Source: Candidatus Enterosoma merdigallinarum
Lineage (GTDB): Bacteria; Bacillota_I; Bacilli_A; RFN20; CAG-288
Direction: 5' to 3'
NCBI GenBank assembly: GCA_018714385.1
Contig: DVNL01000002.1
Coordinates: 91,619 to 155,618 of the forward strand
DNA length: 64,000 bases
In this document: positions 1-8,719 of the stretch, in pieces
How the letters are laid out: every line of letters begins with the position of its first letter
Numbering within the stretch: the stretch's first letter is position 1
The notes under the pieces: model-generated
The model's database searches: none
What the model saw: only the letters and a program-made list of their open reading frames with translations
What the model was told of the DNA's origin: nothing
Made by a program: the position numbers and the translations under genes

Positions 1-556
1 CGACAAGGGGTTCGTAGGCCTGGAATTTCCCTGCCATGTAGTCCTCGTAGGTCCGCAGGTCCTTCTTGATGACCTCGATCGCGGCATCTTTCCCCTCGAT
101 GGAGGTGACGGACGTCTCCTTGCCTTCCAGTGACTTGTAGACGCGGAAGAAGTGACGGATTTCGTTTCCGACATAGTCGGGAAGCTCCTTCATTTCCTTG
201 AAGGAGGAATAGAAGGGGTCGGAAGTGCAGACGGCGATGATCTTCTCGTCGATATATCCCTGGTCCACCATTCGGATGATGCCGATCGGACGGCATTCGA
301 CCAGTGTCAGGGGGACGAGACTCTCCTGGCACAGGACCAGGACATCCAGAGGATCGTTGTCTTCGGCATAGGTCAACGGGATGAAACCGTAGTTGGCGGG
401 ATAGTAGGTCGCCGTGTAGAGGACGCGATCGAGTTTGATGAGACCGGTGGATTTGTCCAGCTCGTATTTGCAGTGGCTTCCTTTTGGAATCTCGACGACG
501 GCGGTGAATCGGTCGCATGTCACCCGCTTCGGGTCGATGTCATGCCAAATGTTCAT
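1..556 (-). CDS. ppa: Inorganic pyrophosphatase, family I (3' end cut by window edge)
   Basis: This gene hydrolyses pyrophosphate to phosphate in the cytoplasm. I translated it by hand because the ORF track omits it. It starts MNIWHDIDPKRVTC and carries the family I signatures: the EIPKGSHCKYELDK substrate segment, YPANYGFIP, and the metal-binding EDNDPLDVLVL (the D-x-D-P-x-D-V-L motif). About 185 codons are present and the reading frame is open to the left edge, so only a short C-terminus is missing. The ATG at 556 has an AAGGAGAA ribosome site just upstream. It lies 21 nt downstream of the LemA-like gene and is probably co-transcribed with it. Family assignment is secure. Confidence 0.93.
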   Translation of the reverse strand, partial: MNIWHDIDPKRVTCDRFTAVVEIPKGSHCKYELDKSTGLIKLDRVLYTATYYPANYGFIPLTYAEDNDPLDVLVLCQESLVPLTLVECRPIGIIRMVDQGYIDEKIIAVCTSDPFYSSFKEMKELPDYVGNEIRHFFRVYKSLEGKETSVTSIEGKDAAIEVIKKDLRTYEDYMAGKFQAYEPLV

Positions 557-577
557 ATGTTTTCTCCTTGGTCAGGC

Positions 578-1105
578 CTAGAGGATCGGCGCATTCTGGA
601 ACTTTCGTCGGACGAAGGGGGCGAGGATGATCATGTTGAGATAGGAATTGTAGCGGAAGGCGAGTTTGTCGTACTTGCCGTAGGGCGAACTCTTCAGGTC
701 GTCGTTGAGATGAAGCATCTTCAGAAGCTTTTCGCTTGTATCGGCATAGGACGAATCCTTCTTCGCCACTTTCTTCTCACGCAGGAACTTCGTGAAGTAC
801 ATGATGAGAAAGTCGGTCTGGCTCTTGACCTTTCCGACATCCACAGGAGGCGTTTTGAGGAGGGCGTTGTTGCTCTCGACAAGCTCGCACATCTCGTCGG
901 AAAGATGATAATGATCGTCGAGAAGCCTTTCCTTTGTCTGGACGATGAGATCCATTCTTTCCTGCTCATAGGGGACAAGGGCCATGAGGGCATCATAGGC
1001 CTTGTTCATTGCTCTCTTCATCAGAAGATAGAGAATCAGGGCGGAGAGCAGGTAAAGAACAATGATGCAGACGATGACGATGATGACAATTATCCATTCG
1101 GGCAT
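578..1105 (-). CDS. LemA-like membrane-anchored protein
   Basis: The protein has 175 residues. A single strong N-terminal membrane segment (about residues 4-29, IIVIIVIVCIIVLYLLSALILYLL) is followed by a helical domain facing one side of the membrane. The C-terminal pattern KLAFRYNSYLNMIILAPFVRRKF resembles the YN.xxxxFPxxxxA..FgF/kk ending of LemA proteins, and the length fits that family. LemA proteins have no firmly established reaction. The gene heads a two-gene transcript with ppa. Its promoter is divergent from that of the IspD-type gene. The similarity is to the pattern only, so LemA is probable rather than certain. Confidence 0.55.
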   Translation of the reverse strand: MPEWIIVIIVIVCIIVLYLLSALILYLLMKRAMNKAYDALMALVPYEQERMDLIVQTKERLLDDHYHLSDEMCELVESNNALLKTPPVDVGKVKSQTDFLIMYFTKFLREKKVAKKDSSYADTSEKLLKMLHLNDDLKSSPYGKYDKLAFRYNSYLNMIILAPFVRRKFQNAPIL

Positions 1106-1123
1106 AGTTTGTTTTTTCTTTCA

Positions 1124-1166
1124 GATAGCTGAATAAAGAATAAGATAAATGTACTGATAAAACAAG
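1124..1166 (-). promoter_or_regulatory. Probable promoter of the LemA-like/ppa transcript
   Basis: On the minus strand TTGTTT and TATTCT are separated by 17 nt, about 25-30 nt before the ATG at 1105. It runs divergently from, and overlaps, the upstream region of the IspD-type gene. Confidence 0.4.
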
Positions 1167-1175
1167 CATTCATTA

Positions 1176-1184
1176 TGCTACAAT
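1176..1184 (+). promoter_or_regulatory. Extended -10 promoter, probably leaderless start
   Basis: TGCTACAAT (extended TGn plus TACAAT) ends 7 nt before the ATG at 1192. That spacing puts the transcription start on or next to the start codon. No Shine-Dalgarno sequence fits in between. Confidence 0.6.
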
Positions 1185-1191
1185 TTGGCTA

Positions 1192-1911
1192 ATGATGCCA
1201 GGCCACAAAAAAGAGAAAGCGAAAGACATTGCCGTCTTGATGATGGCTGGAAGAGGAGAGAGACTTTTTTCCTCTATCAAGGTCAAGAAACAGTTTTTCC
1301 TTTTGGACGGAAAAGAACTTTTCCTCCATTCTTTGGAGTCTTTGTGCCTTTCAAAGTGCTTCCAGGAGATTCTTCTGGTCATCTCGAAAGAGGATGAGGA
1401 ACATGTCTGGCAGTCTATTTCCGACGACAAGATTGTCAACAAGCGAAAAATTCATATTGTCCATGGCGGAGAAACAAGAAACAAGTCCGTTGAGAACGCT
1501 CTTTTTTCACTAAAGAAGAAAAGAGGCAATTTCAATGTTTTGATCCACGATGCCGCCAGACCGTTTCTGACCGTCCCCTTGATTCAAAACATCATGGCCA
1601 AGACGTATCGGGCGGATGCCCTGACGTATTGTCTGCCTCTGGCGGATTCGTTGTTCAAGGAAGACGGAAAAGGCATCGTCTACCTGGACAGGAAGAACCT
1701 CTATCAGGTCCAGACACCTCAGGTTTTCGATTTCCGGAAGATTCTCGCCGTCTTCGAGGAAGGCTATGACCCAGAATGCACGGACGAATTTTCCAAGGCC
1801 GTCAGCGCCGGATTGAGAACCCTCACGCTTTTGGGCGATCTTTCCCTCTTCAAGTTGACTGGGAAAGAGGATTTGCAATTGCTGCGAAAACTCTCGGTTT
1901 TCGTTGAATAA
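1192..1911 (+). CDS. IspD-type cytidylyltransferase (MEP cytidylyltransferase, or TarI-like)
   Basis: This protein transfers CMP from CTP to a sugar or polyol phosphate, most likely MEP in isoprenoid synthesis. In the 239 residues I see the nucleotide-binding MMAGRGERLFSSIKVKKQFFLLDGKEL (the AaGxGxR...KQF signature), VLIHDAARPFL, YQVQTPQVFDF and CTDEFSKAVSAG, in the usual IspD order and length. TarI ribitol-5-phosphate cytidylyltransferase shares all of these, and no ispF or tar gene lies in the window, so the substrate is left open. ATG occurs at both 1192 and 1195. The first sits 7 nt after a TACAAT -10 box, as expected for leaderless translation. It is transcribed alone, with pgi following under its own site. 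Confidence 0.8.
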   Translation: MMPGHKKEKAKDIAVLMMAGRGERLFSSIKVKKQFFLLDGKELFLHSLESLCLSKCFQEILLVISKEDEEHVWQSISDDKIVNKRKIHIVHGGETRNKSVENALFSLKKKRGNFNVLIHDAARPFLTVPLIQNIMAKTYRADALTYCLPLADSLFKEDGKGIVYLDRKNLYQVQTPQVFDFRKILAVFEEGYDPECTDEFSKAVSAGLRTLTLLGDLSLFKLTGKEDLQLLRKLSVFVE

Positions 1912-1983
1912 AAAACATAAATTCTCTATATTATTTTCGTTTAATAAATTACCGATAAAAATCATTTGTCAGGAGGAGACACA

Positions 1984-3270
1984 ATGGTTCAATATTCCAG
2001 ACATGGAAATGTCTTCGAGAGTTTGGATTACTCGGAGATCGACAGAAGGGGCGAGGAGGTTGCCCTGAAAATCCAGAACAAGACCGGGGAAGGAAGGGAT
2101 TTCCTCGGATGGCTCGACTTTGCCAGCAAGATGCCGGACGAGGAGGTTGAAAGAATCATCGCGACGGCGGAGCATATTCGTGCCAACTACGATGCCTTGG
2201 TCGTCATCGGCATCGGCGGCTCCTATCTCGGGGCCAGAGCGGTCATAGAAGCCATCAACGGCTTTTTTCCGGAGGACAAATTCGAGGTCATCTACCTCGG
2301 AAACACGCTTTCGAGCACCTATACGGCCCAGGTCCTCAATCACGTCAAGGACAAGAGAATCGCCATCAACGTCATTTCCAAGAGCGGCACGACGACGGAG
2401 CCTGCCGTCGCTTTCCGGCTTCTGAAGGAAAGACTGGAAGAGAAGTACGGAAAGGCGTATCTTTCCGATGCCATCTATGCCACGACCGACAAGAACAAGG
2501 GCGCTCTCAAGACGGAGGCGGAAAGGGAGGGTTATACGTCTTTCGTCATCCCCGATGATATCGGCGGACGCTTCTCCGTCATCACGCCCGTGGGACTTCT
2601 CCCCATCGCTTGTGCGAACATCAATATCCGCGAGTTCATCCGCGGCGTCCGCGACGGTGAGAAGGAGTATTCTTCTCTCGACTATCGTCGGAATCCTGCC
2701 TATTTCTATGGGGCGACACGGTATCTGCTCTATGCGCAGCAGAAATTCGCCTCCGAGATGTTCGTTTCTTACGAACTTCAGAACAAGATGATCGAGGAAT
2801 GGCTCAAACAGCTGTTCGACGAGTCCGAAGGCAAGGAGGGAAAGGCCCTCCTCTGCTCCTCCGGCGTCTTTACGACGGATTTGCACTCCATGGGCCAGTT
2901 CATCCAGCAAGGGTCCCGGATCCTTTTCGAGACCATCATCAAGGAGAAGCAGCCCATTGCCGATTTGGTCGTCCCCTATGACGAGGAGAATCTCGACAAT
3001 CTCAACTATCTCGCCGGCAAGACCGTTTCCCACATCAACGACCAGGCCTACCATGCGACATTGAAGGCCCACACCGAAGGCCATTCCCCGGCGAACGTCC
3101 TCGAGATCGAGAAGATGGATGCCTACAATCTCGGGAATCTCTTCTATTTCTTCTTCCGGGCGACGGCCTTCTCGGCCTATCTCCTCGGCGTCAACCCCTT
3201 CAATCAGCCGGGTGTCGAAGTCTATAAGAAGAACATGTTCAAGCTCCTCGGGAAACCGGGCGTCAAGTGA
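1984..3270 (+). CDS. pgi: Glucose-6-phosphate isomerase
   Basis: The enzyme interconverts glucose-6-phosphate and fructose-6-phosphate in glycolysis. The 428-residue protein matches the short bacterial type. It has the phosphosugar-binding VVIGIGGSYLGARAV, NVISKSGTTTEPAVAF, the PGI signature region DDIGGRFSVITPVGLLP, and the C-terminal NPFNQPGVEVYKK with its catalytic lysine region. The tracked ORF begins earlier at a TTG, but AGGAGGA at 1971-1977 points to the ATG at 1984, giving MVQYSRHGN. A terminator hairpin follows at once. Identification is secure. Confidence 0.97.
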   Translation: MVQYSRHGNVFESLDYSEIDRRGEEVALKIQNKTGEGRDFLGWLDFASKMPDEEVERIIATAEHIRANYDALVVIGIGGSYLGARAVIEAINGFFPEDKFEVIYLGNTLSSTYTAQVLNHVKDKRIAINVISKSGTTTEPAVAFRLLKERLEEKYGKAYLSDAIYATTDKNKGALKTEAEREGYTSFVIPDDIGGRFSVITPVGLLPIACANINIREFIRGVRDGEKEYSSLDYRRNPAYFYGATRYLLYAQQKFASEMFVSYELQNKMIEEWLKQLFDESEGKEGKALLCSSGVFTTDLHSMGQFIQQGSRILFETIIKEKQPIADLVVPYDEENLDNLNYLAGKTVSHINDQAYHATLKAHTEGHSPANVLEIEKMDAYNLGNLFYFFFRATAFSAYLLGVNPFNQPGVEVYKKNMFKLLGKPGVK

Positions 3271-3277
3271 TGAAAAG

Positions 3278-3307
3278 AGGGCGGTGGCATCTGGCCATCG
3301 CCTTTTT
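3278..3307 (+). terminator. Intrinsic terminator after pgi
   Basis: GGCGGTGGC-atct-GGCCATCGCC forms a GC-rich stem followed by TTTTT, 8 nt after the pgi stop codon. Confidence 0.8.
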
Positions 3308-3327
3308 CAAAAGAATTGCGAAATTTC

Positions 3328-3356
3328 TTGAATAACGGGACGGGGCTTGCTAGAAT
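3328..3356 (+). promoter_or_regulatory. Promoter of the tRNA cluster
   Basis: TTGAAT at 3328-3333 and TAGAAT at 3351-3356 are separated by exactly 17 nt. They lie 18 nt before the first tRNA. Confidence 0.75.
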
Positions 3357-3374
3357 AATCAAGCGCTAAATTTC

Positions 3375-3450
3375 GGATGCTTAGCTCAGCTGGAAGAGCA
3401 TCGCCTTTACACGGCGGAGGTCAGGAGTTCGAGACTCTTAGCATCCACCA
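3375..3450 (+). tRNA. tRNA-Val (anticodon TAC)
   Basis: The 76-nt cloverleaf pairs GGATGCT with AGCATCC and the 3' CCA is encoded. The anticodon loop is TTTACAC, so the anticodon is TAC. It is first of five tRNAs in one transcript. Confidence 0.95.
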
Positions 3451-3480
3451 TCAAAGGATTGGCGCAGCAAGACGGTTCAC

Positions 3481-3564
3481 GGGCGAGTAGCGAAGCGGCC
3501 AAACGCGGCAGACTGTAAATCTGTTCCTTCGGGTTCGGTGGTTCGAATCCACCCCCGCCCACCA
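3481..3564 (+). tRNA. tRNA-Tyr (anticodon GTA)
   Basis: An 84-nt type II tRNA with a long variable arm, anticodon loop CTGTAAA and T-arm GGTGGTTCGAATCCACC; the CCA is encoded. The acceptor stem GGGCGAG/CCCGCCC has one A-C mismatch at position 6. Confidence 0.93.
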
Positions 3565-3604
3565 TCCTTCGATAGCAACGCCTTGCGTTCTATAAAGCCT
3601 TACT

Positions 3605-3678
3605 TGGGGTATAGCCAAGGGGTAAGGCAACAGACTTTGACTCTGTCAGCGGTGGTTCGAATCCACCTACCCCAGCCA
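3605..3678 (+). tRNA. tRNA-Gln (anticodon TTG)
   Basis: The acceptor TGGGGTA pairs with TACCCCA, the anticodon loop is CTTTGAC, and G73 and CCA are encoded. The length is 74 nt. Confidence 0.95.
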
Positions 3679-3708
3679 CCTCTTGGTAGGAGCGGAAGAC
3701 CCCGTCCT

Positions 3709-3784
3709 GTCTCGTTAGCTCAGCCGGTAGAGCACGTGACTTTTAATCACGGGGCCATGGGTTCGAGTCCCATACGAGACACCA
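3709..3784 (+). tRNA. tRNA-Lys (anticodon TTT)
   Basis: The acceptor GTCTCGT pairs with ACGAGAC, the anticodon loop is CTTTTAA, and CCA is encoded. The length is 76 nt. Confidence 0.95.
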
Positions 3785-3789
3785 CTTCC

Positions 3790-3877
3790 GCCCAGGTGGC
3801 GAAATCGGTAGACGCACAGGACTTAAAATCCTGCGGGCCAATCACCCATACCGGTTCGATTCCGGTCCTGGGCACCA
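3790..3877 (+). tRNA. tRNA-Leu (anticodon TAA)
   Basis: An 88-nt type II tRNA. The acceptor GCCCAGG pairs with CCTGGGC, the anticodon loop is CTTAAAA, there is a long variable arm, and CCA is encoded. It is only 5 nt after tRNA-Lys and is the last of the cluster. Confidence 0.95.
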
Positions 3878-3891
3878 AATTTTATAGGTTT

Positions 3892-3926
3892 AGGTTTGAT
3901 AAAAATGGTTATCAAGCCTTTTTTTA
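3892..3926 (+). terminator. Intrinsic terminator of the tRNA cluster
   Basis: AGGTTTGATA and TATCAAGCCT form a stem with one G-T pair, followed by a run of seven or more T. Confidence 0.8.
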
Positions 3927-4628
3927 TATCATTAGATTCGCCGAAAAGACATTTTAATGTAGCTTTATCTCTTTTGATTATTTATCCATTTGATTTATTA
4001 ACACTACGGACTTTAGAAAGAATATCTCTTAATTTATAAATTTCATTAGAAAATAAACTTTTTTCAAATTTAAATAATTTTTCGTTTTCCTTATTAAAAA
4101 AGACACTCTTCCCGAACCAGTCCATGCAGAATAATCGCCAAACTAAACCGATAGACTGGTTTGAAAAAAAGCATCTCCCTTTATTTTGCATTTCAGTTTA
4201 GCTTAGCAATAATGACTTTATCAAAGATTAGTATCGATTTTAATAAAAACATTAATATTTGAAATTAGATCCTTTCATGGCCATTTATAATCCCGCCTAT
4301 TTGTTTACACATATTTAATTTTATTAGTTTATATCAACTTTCACTTCACCATTTTCGGGTAAATTTATTATTTGTGAGAGACGTTTTAATTTTTCTATTA
4401 TTAAAATTTAAGATTTAAAATTATAGTAATCTTCATATGTTACGCAAGTAAAAATAGACACCTTATCCACGTCATATATAACAAAGTTACAAATAATAAC
4501 TAGGGCTGCAAACCGCATTAAAATGGGTATTCTTTTTAAGATATTCAAATCATAAATTATTTACTAAAATGTCTATAAATTTTGATTTTAAGACGTCAAG
4601 TCAGAGCACAAGGATGTGAAAAGCGCCA
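3927..4628. other. AT-rich intergenic stretch without a recognisable gene
   Basis: About 700 bases that are conspicuously AT-rich compared with both sides. The only open frame is a 69-residue minus-strand ORF (3982-4191) with no start context and low-complexity Lys/Phe/Asn content, which I do not accept as a gene. I see no tRNA, hairpin-plus-T-run or tandem repeat. It could be decayed or transferred DNA. Confidence 0.5.
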
Positions 4629-5525
4629 TCAGACATAGCCCGGATAGATATAGTAGCTTTCGCCAAGCAGCCCCTCAAGAAAGGCGACAGTGAAAGAATC
4701 GCCGACTTCGATTTCATCATAGAAATGTTTCGGAACGGCTATTTCATGGGAGTGACCGTCACTTTCAAAACTCAGTTCATAGAGCGTCGGCCTTTTCCAT
4801 CCCCGATCGATGTCCTTTTCGAGCACTTTCACCGTTTCAAGTGTCGGCTTTGAAAAATCGAAGCAGATATTGAGACTGGTCAAAGATCCCCAGACGATGC
4901 ACCAAGAAATGATGAAACCGCAAAGGGACCATCCGAGGCATCGCAACCACTTCGGCTTCTTCTTTTTCGTGTTTTCCGGCTTCTTTTTCATGCGGCGCCA
5001 AGAGATGATCCCGGTCGCTATCAAGGCGACAAAGCCGACGACGAGCGGCGGTATCCAGAAGGGCATCTCAGAAGTGAAGTCTGCCTTCATACTGAGGGAT
5101 ACGGCAGGCACAAGGGAAAGAAAGGCAGGGCATCCTACCCACAGGCCGCTATCGAGCTTGTCTTTTTTTCGAAACCGCAGGGCGATGAGAAGAAGTCCGC
5201 CAAGAATGGCGACGGAGAACATGACGATCGCATATATCTTGGCTGAAAGCATCAAGGGAAGGTATGAAATCAAAAAGGCGAAGGCCGTGGCATAAATCAT
5301 CAGCGGCCAGAAAAGTTGACGCTTTCTTAGGAAGACAAGGACGATGACGGAGGCGAAAAGGAAGGAGCGGGTCAGGCACATTCCTCCCACTGAAAAGAGA
5401 AAGTCGTTATTGTTCGAGACAAGGGAGAGGATGAGGCATATCAAAAAGAGAACGCCAAAGGCGATCCATCTCGTGAGGTCCATCCAATCCTTCTTTTTGT
5501 TGGGCTTCTTGGGCATGTTTTTCAC
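4629..5525 (-). CDS. Multi-pass membrane protein of unknown function
   Basis: I do not recognise this 298-residue protein. It shows about seven hydrophobic segments: near residues 18-35, 45-62, 68-88, 92-112, 127-145, 155-172 and 193-215. Lysine-rich loops (KKPNKKK at the start, KKKPENTKKKKPK before the last segment) are followed by a soluble C-terminal domain of about 80 residues, ending in ESYYIYPGYV. The start is probably the GTG at 5525, because a TATAAT box ends exactly 6 nt before it; an ATG three codons further in is the alternative. It is transcribed alone and divergently from the beta-galactosidase gene. Confidence 0.6.
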   Translation of the reverse strand: MKNMPKKPNKKKDWMDLTRWIAFGVLFLICLILSLVSNNNDFLFSVGGMCLTRSFLFASVIVLVFLRKRQLFWPLMIYATAFAFLISYLPLMLSAKIYAIVMFSVAILGGLLLIALRFRKKDKLDSGLWVGCPAFLSLVPAVSLSMKADFTSEMPFWIPPLVVGFVALIATGIISWRRMKKKPENTKKKKPKWLRCLGWSLCGFIISWCIVWGSLTSLNICFDFSKPTLETVKVLEKDIDRGWKRPTLYELSFESDGHSHEIAVPKHFYDEIEVGDSFTVAFLEGLLGESYYIYPGYV

Positions 5526-5531
5526 TATTTC

Positions 5532-5537
5532 ATTATA
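5532..5537 (-). promoter_or_regulatory. -10 box 6 nt before a GTG start (leaderless)
   Basis: TATAAT on the minus strand, then 6 nt, then GTG. The spacing is the same as at several other genes in this window. No clear -35 box. Confidence 0.5.
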
Positions 5538-5620
5538 GACGAAAGCCCAAAGACTCGGGAAATGAAATGAAAAGGGAGGACATGATGAAAAATCTTCGTG
5601 GCAGCCTCGGATTCATTCCC

Positions 5621-5634
5621 GTGATATAATTCAC
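5621..5634 (+). promoter_or_regulatory. Extended -10 promoter of the GH2 gene
   Basis: TGATATAAT lies about 26 nt before the ATG at 5657. It leaves a very short leader that contains a five-codon ATG...TGA frame. Confidence 0.5.
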
Positions 5635-5656
5635 GATGAAAGAGAAGGCATGACGC

Positions 5657-8035
5657 ATGGAAAAGATCGACTTGAACAAGGGATGGCTCTTTCGACGGAT
5701 AGGGGAAGATTTCGAATGCCGTGTCGACATTCCGCATGATGCCATGCTTGGCGAAAAGCGGACGCCCTCATCTCCAGGCGGCGTCAATACGGGATGGTTT
5801 GAAGGGCATGATTATCAATATCGAAGGACGATTTCAATAGACAAAGCTGATATCGGGAAAAACTTTCTCCTTGAATTCGAAGGTGTCTATCATGATGCCG
5901 AAATATATATCAATGATGAACTGATCTATTCACGTCCGTATGGCTATAGCGATTTCTTCGTCGATGTGACCGAGAAACTGAAGGCGGGAGATAATGAGCT
6001 GAAGGTATTGGCGAGGAATGCTGACCAGCCGAATTCTCGTTGGTATTCCGGGGCCGGAATCTATCGCCCTGTCTATCTTTATGTTTTCGACAAAGATAGA
6101 CACATTGTTCCAGGAAGCATACGGATCAAGACCAGACGGATTCGCCCCGCCATCATCGAAGTCCAGGTCCAGACGGTCGGCAAAGGGACTCTCGTTGTGA
6201 GCATCGCCGATGGAAATGCATGTCTTGCCAGCCAAGCGAAAGAGGCAACGGGAGAGGATGCCCTGACTTTCGAGATCGACGACGCGACTTACTGGAGCGC
6301 CGATGATCCGAAGCTTTATTGTCTGACGGTGTCCTTCGGCGACGATTGCGTCTCGATCCCCTTCGGAATCCGGACGATCGAATGGGGAGACGACGGATTC
6401 AAGGTCAACGGGGAAAGAGTCCTGCTCAAGGGGGCCTGCATCCATCATGACAATGGCCCCTTGGGGGCGATTACCGACGAATCTGCCGACTTGAGGCGGG
6501 TCCGTCTTTTGAAGTCCGTCGGGTACAATGCCATCCGTTCCGCCCACAATCCGATTTCGAAGTCCCTTCTGGATGCCTGCGACAGGCTTGGCATGTATGT
6601 CCTCGACGAATTCACGGACTGCTGGTATATCCACAAGACGGCACACGACTATGCCGACGATTTCGACAAGTGGCACGAACAGGATCTGAAGGATATGGTG
6701 CTCAAGGACGTCAATCATCCTTCCGTGATCATGTATTCCATCGGAAACGAAGTGGCGGAGACCGGTCAGAAAAAGGGGATCGCCCTGACTGAGAAGATGA
6801 CCGGATATCTTCACTCCCTCGACGACACGAGGCCGGTGACCTGCGGCATCAACATTTTCTTCAATTTCCTCTTCTCGATTGGTCTCGGCGTCTATTCGGA
6901 CAAGAAGGCGGAAAAGTACGGGAAGGTCCCGGAGAAGAAGCGGAAGAAAGTCGGCTCGGAGTTCTTCAACAACCTGGCCGGTCTCTTAGGGGATGAGGCC
7001 ATGAAGACCGGAGCGACCCTTCCTATGTGCGACGGCAAGACGAGGGAGGCCTTCGCCAGCATGGACATCGCCGGCTACAACTATGGCATCAAGCGCTATC
7101 GCCACGATCTGAAGAAGTATCCTCACCGAGTCATTCTCGGAACGGAGACTTTCTGCAACGACGAATATAAATGGCTGCAAGTCGCAAAGAAGAACCCTCG
7201 CCTGATCGGGGACTTCGTCTGGACTGGCATGGATTACCTCGGCGAGGTCGGGATAGGAAGCTATGTCCACCATGACTATGCCGACGACTTCGGGCATGGC
7301 GTCGGATGGCTGACGGCCGGCTCGGGAAGGATCGACATAACGGGAAAGGAATTGGGGGAAGCCCTCTATACGAAAGTGGTCTTCGAGAAAAGCCCCCTGG
7401 AGATGGCCGTCGAGCCTGTCCCCTACTATCGGGACAAGCATTCCCCTTCCTCTTGGAAGATGAACGAGACCATCGACTCATGGACTTACCCCGGCTTTGA
7501 AGGCAGAAAGACATTCGTCGAAGTCTATACTCTGGCCGACACGGTCCGGCTCTATCTGGACGGCAAGTGCATCGGGACCAAGAAGAGGAATCGGAAGGAT
7601 GCCATCGTCCGTTTCTGCTTGAAGTATCGTCCGGGCACGTTGACGGCGGAAGGGCTGAACGAGGAGGGCAAAGTGGTCGGAAGGAAAAGCCTGACGACAG
7701 CCGGAAAGGACATCGCACTGCGTGCCTATCCCGAGGCGGAAGAGATAAAAGGCGACGGATTGGCCTATGTCCGCTTCAAACTTGCCGATTCCTCCGGCAT
7801 CTATAATCCCTTGGCCAGGGATTTCGTCACGATCACGGATCTGCAAAACGGGACATTGGAGGCCTTGGCGTCCGCCTGTCCCTACAATCCCTTGGGCTAC
7901 AAGGGAGAAAAGACAGAGACCTATCTCGGCGAGGCTCTGGCTATCTTGAGACCTATTGGGAAAGGAGACCTGTCCTTTGTCGCCCGTTCCCTAAGGCATG
8001 GCGATGTCTCCGTCACGATAAAAGTGATCGACTGA
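5657..8035 (+). CDS. Glycoside hydrolase family 2, probable beta-galactosidase
   Basis: The enzyme hydrolyses terminal beta-galactosides, probably inside the cell, as no signal peptide is visible. The 792 residues follow GH2 order. First comes an N-terminal jelly-roll (LNKGWLFRRIG..., WYSGAGIYRPVYL near 130), then an Ig-like domain. A TIM barrel follows with the acid/base Glu365 in SIGNEVAETG and the nucleophile Glu497 in ILGTETFCND. A C-terminal DUF4982-like region contains TYPGFEGRKTFVEVYT. The short GH2 galactosidases and beta-glucuronidases share these motifs, so the exact sugar is inferred. The ATG at 5657 follows AGAGAAGG. An extended TGATATAAT promoter ends just 5 nt before an upstream mini-ORF, ATGAAAGAGAAGGCATGA. 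No sugar transporter adjoins it. Confidence 0.85.
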   Translation: MEKIDLNKGWLFRRIGEDFECRVDIPHDAMLGEKRTPSSPGGVNTGWFEGHDYQYRRTISIDKADIGKNFLLEFEGVYHDAEIYINDELIYSRPYGYSDFFVDVTEKLKAGDNELKVLARNADQPNSRWYSGAGIYRPVYLYVFDKDRHIVPGSIRIKTRRIRPAIIEVQVQTVGKGTLVVSIADGNACLASQAKEATGEDALTFEIDDATYWSADDPKLYCLTVSFGDDCVSIPFGIRTIEWGDDGFKVNGERVLLKGACIHHDNGPLGAITDESADLRRVRLLKSVGYNAIRSAHNPISKSLLDACDRLGMYVLDEFTDCWYIHKTAHDYADDFDKWHEQDLKDMVLKDVNHPSVIMYSIGNEVAETGQKKGIALTEKMTGYLHSLDDTRPVTCGINIFFNFLFSIGLGVYSDKKAEKYGKVPEKKRKKVGSEFFNNLAGLLGDEAMKTGATLPMCDGKTREAFASMDIAGYNYGIKRYRHDLKKYPHRVILGTETFCNDEYKWLQVAKKNPRLIGDFVWTGMDYLGEVGIGSYVHHDYADDFGHGVGWLTAGSGRIDITGKELGEALYTKVVFEKSPLEMAVEPVPYYRDKHSPSSWKMNETIDSWTYPGFEGRKTFVEVYTLADTVRLYLDGKCIGTKKRNRKDAIVRFCLKYRPGTLTAEGLNEEGKVVGRKSLTTAGKDIALRAYPEAEEIKGDGLAYVRFKLADSSGIYNPLARDFVTITDLQNGTLEALASACPYNPLGYKGEKTETYLGEALAILRPIGKGDLSFVARSLRHGDVSVTIKVID

Positions 8036-8120
8036 AAACACATGATTTTTTGGACGAATATGAAAATTGCTTTTAATACTAAAGAGATGCTTTTGTTTTT
8101 AATGAAAACAAACTTAAATA

Positions 8121-8699
8121 CTACAAGATTCCTTGAAGAAGGATTTTCAATCCGACGGCGAAGAAGACAAGGCATGAGATAAGGCTTGCCCAGCGCTCCA
8201 GCTTGTCGGCGACCTTGCTGCCGAAGAAAGTCGTCAAGAAACTCAAAAGGAACGTGACGATGCCGATGATGCCGAAGACCAGCATCGCCTGGGGAATTTC
8301 CAGACCCAAATAGACGAATCCGATGCACAAGGCATCGATGGAGGTCGCCACGCCTTGGAGAAGGATTTCCGGTATCCGGATTTCTTTTTCCTTTTTCTCT
8401 TCGTCCTTGGCCTTTTTGTCCAGCTTTTCGGAGACGAAGTCATAGAGGGACTTCAAGGAAAGGATGGTCAGAAGGGAAAAGGCGATCCACGGAATATAGC
8501 CTTCCAGGACATCCCGGAAGGAATAGCCGATGAAATAGCCGACGATCGGCATGGCCATCTGCATCGTTCCGAACACCAGGGCGATGAAGAAGACCTTCCA
8601 TATCTTCATCTTCTTTTCGTGGATGCCGTCCACGGCGCCGACCGTCATGGCATCGACGGCCATCGAAAGGGAAGTCAAAGACACATTGATCCAATCCAT
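8121..8699 (-). CDS. mntP: MntP-type manganese efflux pump
   Basis: MntP exports Mn(II) across the cytoplasmic membrane. From MDWINVSL the protein has about 192 residues and six membrane segments in two repeats. Each repeat carries the family's helix-1 and helix-4 motif with a conserved aspartate: SLSMAVDAMTVGAVDG and GVATSIDALCIGFVYLG. A charged loop (KLDKKAKDEEKKEKE) links the halves. The tracked ORF starts 59 codons further upstream, inside what looks like a Mn riboswitch. I moved the start to the ATG at 8699, which has AGGAGAG about 9 nt before it. The leader RNA supports manganese as the substrate. Single-gene transcript. Confidence 0.9.
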   Translation of the reverse strand: MDWINVSLTSLSMAVDAMTVGAVDGIHEKKMKIWKVFFIALVFGTMQMAMPIVGYFIGYSFRDVLEGYIPWIAFSLLTILSLKSLYDFVSEKLDKKAKDEEKKEKEIRIPEILLQGVATSIDALCIGFVYLGLEIPQAMLVFGIIGIVTFLLSFLTTFFGSKVADKLERWASLISCLVFFAVGLKILLQGIL

Positions 8700-8719
8700 A
8701 TAGCATTCTCTCCTATATG

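Noticed and set aside
152-1132. 326-aa plus-strand ORF over the left end
   Set aside because: It is the antisense shadow of ppa and the LemA-like gene, which both have real protein motifs and a ribosome site.
3538-3957. 139-aa plus-strand ORF
   Set aside because: It runs through four tRNA genes, whose structure explains the sequence.
3982-4191. 69-aa minus ORF in the AT-rich stretch
   Set aside because: Low-complexity, no start context, no family; chance frame in AT-rich DNA.
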